Positions 1-7,602 of a DNA stretch of 17,003 bases are shown piece after piece. Both the position numbers and the translations under genes were made by a program. This DNA is from Dimargaris cristalligena. Its lineage: Eukaryota; Kickxellomycota; Dimargaritomycetes; Dimargaritales; Dimargaritaceae. The DNA is taken from positions 1 to 17,003 of the forward strand of contig JANBQC010000598.1 in assembly GCA_027576995.1 (NCBI GenBank), in the 5' to 3' direction. Under the pieces are notes generated by a model. It saw only the letters and a list, made by a program, of their open reading frames with translations. It ran no database searches and was not told where the DNA came from. Every line of letters begins with the position of its first letter. Positions within the stretch are counted from its first letter, which is position 1.

Positions 1-218
1 ATATGTACAATTTTGATCAAACTGCACTATTTAATGACACATGATATATATCCATGGACTCTATGAACCTGATCAACCAAAGCGCTCCTGATTACTGATC
101 CGGTGATCCACTGGCGGGATGAATCACTCGTACTGAATATAGGCCACTCCTCACGGCTGGAAATGGATATTCGACACCGATTTAGCGAGGTTTGTGAACA
201 TAATTGAAAAGCATACAG

Positions 219-1534
219 GATTTTTTTTCGTCAATATCATTCTATTTTGCTCTGCCAATACTTTGGCGTTAAGGGCCGCGGCTATCTATTACTTCCCATT
301 TGTAACGACTACCCACTTTCACTTGGCTTGTTGTTTTTTAGTTTAATTCACCTGTACATGTGGTCGAACACCGGTCAAAGAGTATGCGATACAAGGAATG
401 TACTATCCCAGAACCCCCAGGTTGGTGCAAAGACAACATATTTTTGCATATTAGGTCGTATTCGTGTGTGGTGCTGCACTCCCCTAGTCATTAGAAGGAT
501 AGTATTGTGAGAGGGTACCCCATCTAAATAGCCATACTCGCTCTATACTAAATTACAACAATTTCTATTACATTTCTTTAATTGCAGCGGTTTGCCAAGA
601 GTCGCCCGGATATTATACTGTTTCATGTATCATAAATGAGCTAAGTAGGCTTGGGTGTGGTAAGTTTCACAATGTAAATGTCCGCCCAAAACCACTACTA
701 TATGATGACAGGAGTGGAATTGAAATAAGGGTCTACTTGGGATAACTCCTAACTAAAGAAATAATATTGACTGCAGACAAACCACTACAAGGACGACTAC
801 TTGCCGTGGTCTCTGAGTTTGACGTCGGTCGGAGTGGCACCCACATGGGCTTGGTAGTTGTGGACTGGTAAGGTTATCAAGGCTTGTTATTGTTCATTTT
901 TTAAGTATATCCTACACACTATCAGTGTTGGTTAAGCGGGAGTAGGCCGCTAACGGATTCGGCTCTCGATAACAATCTATTAACGACCGAGCTATATGGA
1001 CTATGATGAAACTGGTTAGTATTTGCGGATATGCCATCCAAATCGTTGGTGCTTGCCCTGCCTGTTCCAACTGTAAACGCAACTGGGATGGGACTAGTGG
1101 CGCTCGCACCCTGCGCTATCAAATTGCCCCAAGGTGGATAATTAGTGACACTAGTGGCGATCTGTTCCATCCGCCGATTGCTGAAAGAGCAGCTCGGTCT
1201 CTCATTGGGTTTGCCGTACGTAGATAAGTTTATATTGTTTTTGGCATCGGGGTACTAATAGCTGTACATATTAATAGGTCCACGCAGCAGGATCATTTGT
1301 AACGACATTTAGTCGGATGTGGTTTAAACGGGCAGTATTCGATCGAGATTATCCAAGGCTTGTCTGCTCATTCAAAATAACTCTACTTCTATCGACAACA
1401 AGCATGATTTTTTACCGTTACTAGCCCGCAGATTTAGTGCTCTTTACCCACGACCAATTGGCTCAAATGAAGGTAATGATTTTTGGCTATTTAACCATAC
1501 TTTGGGTACTCGATAGCAACCAAGTGTTGATTAA
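219..1534 (+). CDS. Intron-rich RPA70/MEIOB-like OB-fold ssDNA-binding protein, 5' partial (proposed)
   Basis: I assembled this gene by hand from short exons joined in phase: 219-267, 342-457, 588-659, 777-867, 1020-1215, 1278-1401, 1432-1472 and 1517-1534 (TAA). Most junctions are GT-AG, with good branch sites in two introns (TCCTAACT near 750, TACTAAT near 1250). The joined protein starts with an OB-fold-like strand (FVNIILFCSANT, then TGQRVCDTRNVLSQNPQ). A segment follows with QGRLLAVVSEFDV and a cysteine cluster (C-x-C then CPACSNC) like a zinc ribbon. It ends in a part resembling the RPA70 C-terminal domain: RYQI, ISDTSGDLF, AARSLIG and WFKRAVFDRDYPRLVCSFKI. Replication factor A C-terminal domains, shared by RPA1 and the meiotic protein MEIOB, have this order. 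The role would be binding ssDNA in repair or meiotic recombination. No start codon or upstream exon could be phased, and the 1402-1431 join uses a GC donor. It could also be a decaying pseudogene. Family assignment is inference from motifs. Confidence 0.45.
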
Positions 1535-2294
1535 AGGTAATGGATACTTCATGGTAGTAGAAATCTAATCGCAATAACCCTGCAACGGAATTTTACATGC
1601 ATTTTGTGATTGCCTTAAATAGCGCTGTATTCAGTCGGCCCAGTTTCTATTTGCATTTCGGGTAAGCGGAGGATTCCGGGCTGATTCAATATAAATAACG
1701 TTTACACCGCCAGAAATACGTTGTAATAGTAACTAACGTAGATGGCATATAGTTCCTGGCGACTACTGAAATGAATACTGCCCCTTCCATTATCTTGCCA
1801 ATTATCGGCACCCGTCTAGTTGAATGGAACACCACGGAGTATAATCATCACTCATTGTGAGCGCTATTATGGCCCAGACTTGGATGAAGAATAGCCTGCA
1901 TCGTCTATAGCAACAAACCCACAAAAATCCCAAACCGCGGTCACTATTGCATTTCACCGGTAAATCCAAAAGTACAATCTGATTCTAGGGACTAAAACTA
2001 TATTCGGTTAGAGGAAGATTAAGACAGGAAAACTGCCGTATGGTATTAATTATAATAGTGTAAAAACATTAACTAACGGATTAAACAATGCGAGTGGAAA
2101 GGAGGACTAGATCTAGCTAGCCGGGATAGTGGTATTAGATGGAGGCGGATTAAAAAATCAAGGGAAGGCGATGGATGCGGGCATTACTGGGAGTGGAGTC
2201 ATTAACGCTAGTGAGGTGGGAAGAAGTAAGGGCCAATAGAATGGGAAGGGGCTACAAAAATACAGAAAAATAGAGTGGGTGGAGGGATACCAAA
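1535..2294. other. Intergenic region between convergent genes
   Basis: This stretch separates the 3' ends of the RPA/MEIOB-like gene and the Rax1-like gene. No reading frame in it looks coding on either strand and no RNA gene or repeat was recognised. The part from about 2090 to 2290 is purine-rich on the + strand and probably includes the 3' untranslated tail of the Rax1-like gene. Confidence 0.5.
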
Positions 2295-3611
2295 TTAAAG
2301 CCGGTGACCTGGGACTAGGTAGAAAATCAAAGTGACAATGACGGCGATAAAAAGGCTGGTAAAGGCGATGATAATGGCCCTCCGCACATGAATGCCGCGC
2401 ACCTTGTGGTCCCGCACACGATTAAAGCGACAGAAGCCCCGTTCACTGACGCCGAGTAACGTAAAGAGGGGACATAATTTCTCTTGGTTGACGAAGAGGT
2501 TGAGGAAGCCGAACCAAATGGGGATGAGGCCAAACCAGCGCTGGGCCTTGGGCTCCATATCGAGGAAGATGAGGCACAGCTCCACGGTAAAACCCAGCAG
2601 GAGGGAGAAGAGACCGACGACCAGTCGGAGCATGGTCTGGGTGTAGCCCATGTTCTCGTAGGCGCGGGCGTAGAGGAAGCGGGGGAAGGCGTCGTGGGCC
2701 ATGAGGTTGAAGACGTAGTTCTTGGCTTCGAGAAACACGTCGGGGTCATCCCGCTGTTCCATTTCAATCATTCGACATATCCGCAGGCGCATGAGTTCGG
2801 GCATGTTGAGCTCGTGTTCAGCGCCGGCCACGATGTAGCGGTAGTAGATGCGCTCGGCGGACTTTTTGAGGTCCTGGCGGGTTATGTTAGCGGGGTTGTA
2901 GTTGAAGTGGGTGTGGTTGGTCCCGGGGGTGCAGTAGGGGTGGTCGCAGTAAACGGCATCATCGCCCTGGACGGAGGCGGTGTCTAGCATGTCAATTTCC
3001 ATGTCGGACGGGCCCAGGAGGGGACCATCGGGGGTGAACTGGTCGGGGTCGGCGGGAGGTCCTCCCCGGACTTCGCTCCCAACACTGTTGGAGTAGGTGC
3101 TGTAGCGCAGTTCCTGGGTGACGTTTTTGACGGTCCACCGCATGTTTGTTTTTTTGAGGTAGTTGAGGGGGGCGTTGGAGGCCTTGGTCTTGATGAGGTT
3201 CTGGCAGTAGGTTTTGCAGAGATTCTCGTGGGCAACGACGTCGAGCCAGAAGTCGAGGTTCTCCTCGGACAGCTCCACGTCGCGTAGGTAGACGTAGAAG
3301 TTGTACAGACACACAGGGGGGCAGGTTTTGCGCGACAGAACCAGTTCGAGGGAGGGCAGGCTACGCAGGGCGGCGGAGTGCTGGCGCAGGAGGGGGTCCG
3401 ACTGGGGGTTCATGAAACTAACGACGCTGGCCCGATTCTGGCGCTTGCGTTCCAGAGTCAGTCGGCTCTGGCGTTTAGAGTGGGAGTCGGAGGGGTGATC
3501 GAGGCCCTGGGAGCGGAGTTGCTGCTTTTCTTCAATGGCGGGGTCAAGGAGAATGCTGACCCGGTCCCCGCCGAACTGGGGGTGGTCTAGGTGGTGGCCT
3601 TGGATGGACAT
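2295..3611 (-). CDS. RAX1: Rax1-like RGS-domain membrane protein
   Basis: A single-exon protein of 438 residues with an ATG start at 3611 and TAA at 2295. Residues about 86-316 resemble an RGS fold: SLELVLSRKTCPPVCLYNFY, then ENLDFWLDVVAHENL, and later EAKNYVFNLMAHDAFPRFL near 295-313. The two halves are split by a roughly 100-residue polar insertion (about 150-250). Three hydrophobic segments follow at about 327-350, 359-376 and 411-432, and the protein ends in VPGHRL. An RGS-like domain followed by C-terminal membrane spans and this tail is the architecture of fungal Rax1, which marks division sites and polarity at the plasma membrane of budding yeast. The N-terminal 85 residues are polar and basic, probably cytosolic and disordered. 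Whether it has GTPase-activating activity on a G-alpha protein is not shown. The coding strand upstream is pyrimidine-rich, as in many fungal promoters. Confidence 0.82.
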   Translation of the reverse strand: MSIQGHHLDHPQFGGDRVSILLDPAIEEKQQLRSQGLDHPSDSHSKRQSRLTLERKRQNRASVVSFMNPQSDPLLRQHSAALRSLPSLELVLSRKTCPPVCLYNFYVYLRDVELSEENLDFWLDVVAHENLCKTYCQNLIKTKASNAPLNYLKKTNMRWTVKNVTQELRYSTYSNSVGSEVRGGPPADPDQFTPDGPLLGPSDMEIDMLDTASVQGDDAVYCDHPYCTPGTNHTHFNYNPANITRQDLKKSAERIYYRYIVAGAEHELNMPELMRLRICRMIEMEQRDDPDVFLEAKNYVFNLMAHDAFPRFLYARAYENMGYTQTMLRLVVGLFSLLLGFTVELCLIFLDMEPKAQRWFGLIPIWFGFLNLFVNQEKLCPLFTLLGVSERGFCRFNRVRDHKVRGIHVRRAIIIAFTSLFIAVIVTLIFYLVPGHRL

Positions 3612-4449
3612 GGCGGATGATGGGGTGGTGGAGTAGACAGTAGAGCACTTAGGTAGATAGGGAAGGAAGAAAAGTCGGAAGGAAAAAGGAGAAGCAGAGG
3701 GGTTTGATTAGAATAATTCAAAAGCGAGAAGGACACTTGTTATTAAACAGGGCACCTGGACTGGGGAGGGGGAGAGATAAAGACCCAAAAGAGAAGCGTG
3801 TATATCACCAAAGTATACAGGGGAGGAACAACACGGCCAGAGAAGGAGGACGACGGTACCACAAGAGTCCTCCACAAGCGGGGAGCAGCAGCGGGCTTAT
3901 ACGCAAAAACCAGGCAGAACAAGTCAAGAGAAGACAAGACAGGAAAGTAATGGCTATACAAAAGGAAAGGAAAGGGCTCTAATCGAATTAAGCGGTGGAG
4001 CGGGGTCCAAAACCAGTGACGGCCACTAATACTATACTATACTATACTAAGGAATGGGCTAAGCCAAAACATCTATATACCTATGGCCATAGAGAAGAGA
4101 ACAAAGCGAGAGAGAGCCTCAGTCAATCCGAATTTGGGAATGGGCTACACTGTCCAATCATCGCCCGTCTCCTGCACTAGTCCGCTTGGCTACAGTGAAC
4201 GGGGGGCAATCTCCCGCCTATGCCATACCTCGCACCCCTGGCCAACAACAACATTGTGCTCCTACATCATTCCGTTCCATAGCCATCAATCGAATAGCAA
4301 AGTGGTGAAAAAGGTGGCTGTCCGTTTTTATTGGGCCCGTATCAGCTATTATTCTAACGAGCTCCTTGCCTGCCATTCCCCCTTCCTTTAGAGAAAACAA
4401 TCGCATTAAAGAACAACAACATACACGGGCGGGTGAATAGAAGAGGGGG
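3612..4449. promoter_or_regulatory. Rax1-like promoter side and AAGAB 3' flank; polypurine stretch
   Basis: About 840 bp between two genes of the same (-) strand. The part from about 3640 to 3980 is very rich in A and G on the + strand, so it is a C/T-rich tract on the coding strand of the Rax1-like gene, just upstream of its ATG. That fits a fungal promoter or leader. An ACTAT pentamer repeat lies at about 4027-4049. Short open frames here have low-complexity purine-biased translations and are not supported as genes. Confidence 0.4.
4027..4049. repeat. (ACTAT)n microsatellite
   Basis: Four to five head-to-tail copies of the pentamer ACTAT lie in intergenic DNA downstream of the AAGAB-like gene. 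The repeat is simple and short, and no function is implied. Confidence 0.8.
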
Positions 4450-6125
4450 CTAGTCCGACTCTTCTCCACTGTTGTTGTCGTCGAGAGGCGAGCGGGACAT
4501 AAGCACTTCTACCATCTTGGCCGCGAACTCCTGCCGCCGTTCCATATCCATACCCTCCGCTTGGGCTATTCGTTGTACACGCCAAACGTGGACCCATCAA
4601 GTGAGATATATATTCAATTAAGGTGCGATTAAAGGGGTTAGCTTTGGTTTCGAGACCCTTGGCATCCCATATCGGCCACCGGCTATTATAGTCACTGGTG
4701 CACGACTATCGCGCTAAAGTCCACCTTCGGAAATGAATCCATTTAACTTACTTCGCAAATCCTTGAGTCGGGCCAATACTTGTTCCATATCGCTGCTGCC
4801 ACCATCTAGTAGATCCCCCAGGGCATCCATGGCATTGAGTGGCCGTCGGGTTTCCCAAGGCTCTGGCTGCAAGGGATTGGCATTCGCTGTATTGCATTCA
4901 CCATGGGTTGATACGGGGATTGCCCAAATTGACAGTTCAATAGAAGGCCGGATATAAAAACGGGTTCAATTAATGGCAGTATCAAGATTATACCCATCAT
5001 TAGGGTAAGTAGCATGCCTCGTGTGGCCCAAAATATCAATCCTTCAAGGCTCCCCACACATACATACATACATACATACACACACATATATATATATATA
5101 TCAAAGAGATAGCAAGGTCTTACTAATTTGGCCTACTGTACCTGATGCCGACGGGTCGCCGGCTGACGCGCGCGCGGTCGTCGAGGCTGGGGGCGCATAC
5201 TTCTTGACCATGGTCGCCCAAGTATGGGATTGAAGGGCCTCGATTACTCGGCCAATACCATCGTCCGCGTAGGCTACGGCTGAAAATCGGCAGGGGTTGC
5301 ATTGCCATTAAATTCACAGATATCACATACGGAGGAGGGGGGCATGTTAGATCGGGCCAGGTAAGCTTTGGGTTAGCAATCTAGTACAATAGAAGCCAGT
5401 TACAGTATAGCTTTTCCTCGTAAAGGCTGGGTTAATCAAGTCGTGATTAGGTGTCAAGGAGACTCGGACTTACCGGTATGGATAGATGGTAACTCAGGAA
5501 CGGCCACTAATTCAAAGCCATTTTCAATGCACCAATCCTCGTAGGCCTCCAGATCGGGTTCGGCTGGGGGCACCTCCCCATGCGACTGGAAATCCCCGAA
5601 AGAGTCGACATCGTTGAGTCCCGCCGATTCTTGAGTGAGTGAGTCGACGGTAATCGCCAGCGCCAGGCACACGGAAATATCGTGGCGCTGACAAAATGCG
5701 GCCCAGGGCTTCAGTGCGTCGAATGTATCAGGTCGCCGGGGGTCGAATACGTAGATAAACCCATCCACGACGTCGCCCACTTGGTCAAACTCGGTTATAA
5801 TGTGGGCCAGCGCCGGGATTGCCTGGTCATTATTATCGGAGTCGGCTTGAGCATCGCCGCGGTTCGTGTCTCTAAGGGCGGAGGAAGCGGCTCCACCCGT
5901 AGGTAAGGGCACGGTATCAAGCCAAAAGTCAACTTGGGCAGTGTAGTATTTGGTGTTCATCCACCAGGGTACGACCAGCAGCTCCTCGGGGAGGGACGAT
6001 GGCTCATCCGTGGATGACTGCTCGGCTGAGGGGCCAGAGACATTCGGCGACGATTGGACGATCCATTCAACGATGGCCTGCTTGGGAACACCCGGGGGAC
6101 CGAGTACTAGGATTTTGTCGCGCAT
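4450..6125 (-). CDS. AAGAB/p34-type alpha- and gamma-adaptin-binding protein, four exons
   Basis: I join four exons on the - strand: 6125-5474, 5279-5124, 4886-4752 and 4565-4450 (TAG). All junctions stay in phase and give 352 residues; human AAGAB is about 315. The first ATG in frame is MRDKILVLG at 6125; the open frame upstream of it has only a GTG. Exon 1 reads as a small-GTPase-like fold: LVLGPPGVPKQ where a P-loop would be, YTAQVDFWLD (61-70), DGFIYVFDPRRPDTF (121-135) and the family hallmark WCIENGFELV (198-207). Exon 2 contains GIGRVIEALQSHTW, exon 3 the helical DALGDLLDGGSSDMEQVLARL, and exon 4 AEGMDMERRQEFAAKMVEVL with an acidic tail. Family members act in the cytosol as assembly chaperones for the clathrin adaptors AP-1 and AP-2. 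The P-loop lacks the GKS/T lysine and serine, so nucleotide binding is doubtful. The acceptor of exon 3 could also be about 20 bases further downstream. Confidence 0.8.
5057..5102. repeat. Compound microsatellite (ACAT)n-(AC)n-(AT)n in an intron
   Basis: About six ACAT units pass into CACACA and then a run of AT dinucleotides. The tract sits in intron 2 of the AAGAB-like gene (4887-5123), just past the splice donor at 5123. Tracts of this kind vary in length between isolates. Confidence 0.88.
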
Positions 6126-7205
6126 GGCCGGGTGAAGGATCGGGGATTCAATGAGTGACTCCGAAAGGAATGAGGATAATAAGGCCAATTGGAGCACCCC
6201 CGCTTCACTTAGGGCGGGCGCTGGGCGTGAATGGGGTGCTCAGGGTATAATTTTGTTTATGCCCCTCCCTTTCCCACCTCTTATTTCCCGGCGCACCAGT
6301 GTGGTTGATTGTGCAGTGTTATCCAATACCAGATGGCCCACGTGTAAATATGAATCTGCTATTGATAGGGGGAGCACAGGCCAGTCCCACTCCCGAATGC
6401 GCACTTTATATCCTATCTATAAGAATTTGTATATATTTATATGTGAGATTACTGGCATTTCTCTGTCGCACTTCCGCGCCAGCACTCAGTTGTACCGTAC
6501 GGCCATGCCCGGTTTATAGGGGCAACTGCTGGCACAAAAACAGAGACACAGCGGGCTCCGAATAGGCCGCTATCACAGGCTATGCACCAGTTTCCTTATT
6601 CATGGCATCAGCCGAAAAGCGTCGGATACACAGAGAGATGGGAGCGGATTAAGCAAAGCTACTTGTATGAGGGTGCCCACCCGCGTCAACGAGCCGGTCA
6701 AAAAGGCAAAAAGTGGCATTAGCCTTTCGAAGGAGGCAGACCAAACCGGGGGTGTCCGCCCAATTACCGTGGCAGTGCAATCCCCACCTCCTCTCTTGGC
6801 CGCACGAATGCCATGAATACGATAGTACGGGGGCGGTGGGATTGATAGCCGGCGGCCACGATAAACAGGGGAGGGCTGTATCTTCTGGGCGCGATCGATT
6901 AACCAAAGACTTGCGCAGTGTGTGAACGGGCCCAGACTGATCGGGGGAGGCAGCCGCGCTATTTCCAAGCCAACTGCTAAATACCTGCTCGATTACACCA
7001 TGGGCGACTCGACATGTAGAGTGCCACCTTAGCCAGCTGAACGGGTAAATTTCCCCTTTCGTTGATGTCAACAAGGGCCTGATTTCCCCCTCCCCCAGTC
7101 AGCACCCTTCTGCCTATAAAGATACCCCCATTTCCCCGGATTCGCTTCAACCGGATCAAACCACCTGGTGTATGTCTCTTTGGTTCGATAATTCCGTCTG
7201 CATTG

Positions 7206-7240
7206 GTATTCATTCATTCATTTGTTTGTTTGTTTGATTT
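7206..7240. repeat. (ATTC)n-(TTTG)n tetranucleotide tract
   Basis: About three ATTC units are followed by three to four TTTG units and a degenerate tail. The tract lies in the probable 5' leader region of the WOPR gene, downstream of the TATAAA at 7115. Confidence 0.85.
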
Positions 7241-7283
7241 TGTTTGTCACGCTCAACCGTTGATTTTATATTCACGCTATACG

Positions 7284-7493
7284 GTAAGTCTAGCTAGCTC
7301 CTCGGGCTGATTGCTGCTTCGGTCCATCTCCTATCGGGTTGGTTTTCCAAGGAAGGTGTAGTAGACTTCGTCAGACTGATTGTGGTTGAAATCCCTTCAA
7401 AACTCTACTCCGGTCCATTGTCCCGCCCCTTCGTATCAACCGGCGTCTACACTGCGCCAATCCATCGTGACTCATCCCTTGCTAACCCGTCAG
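7284..7493 (+). other. Probable 5' leader intron of the WOPR gene
   Basis: The donor GTAAGT at 7284 follows ACG. The acceptor CAG ends at 7493 and is preceded by TGCTAACCCGT, a near-perfect branch site about 10 bases upstream. It lies between the TATAAA at 7115 and the ATG at 7603, so it would be an intron of the untranslated leader. A second acceptor candidate (TTTCAG near 7558) exists. Without transcript data this remains a prediction. Confidence 0.45.
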
Positions 7494-7602
7494 TTTATGG
7501 TTTACGATTACCTCCTAGTCGATCGCCTCCGATACATACTCCGAGATTGGATTTCAGTCCGTAAATAGCCCCCCCAGCCCCATTCACATCCCCATTCGCA
7601 TC

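Larger units (their letters stand above)
6126..7602. promoter_or_regulatory. Divergent promoter region between AAGAB-like and WOPR genes
   Basis: About 1.48 kb lies between two divergent start codons. It includes a C-rich stretch with a TATAAA at 7115-7120 and CCCCT-type runs just upstream of it, then a tetranucleotide tract at 7206-7240. A plausible leader intron precedes the WOPR ATG. Overlapping open frames on the - strand at 6600-7074 translate into compositionally odd sequence with no recognisable domain and are not counted. Long upstream regions are common for fungal developmental regulators, but no specific operator was identified. Confidence 0.45.

Noticed and set aside
247..510. An 87-codon open frame read as one protein
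   Set aside because: Only its second half (from 342) matches the proposed OB-fold exon. The first part is better explained as intron ending in a pyrimidine-rich acceptor.
2484..2987. A 167-codon + strand frame opposite the Rax1-like gene
   Set aside because: It is an antisense shadow of a well-supported coding sequence, and its Val/Gly/Glu-rich composition comes from the complementary codons.
6600..7074. Two overlapping - strand open frames of 122 and 141 codons upstream of the WOPR gene
   Set aside because: They overlap in different frames and carry no domain or splice support. Their composition follows local GC content. They lie in what looks like the WOPR promoter.
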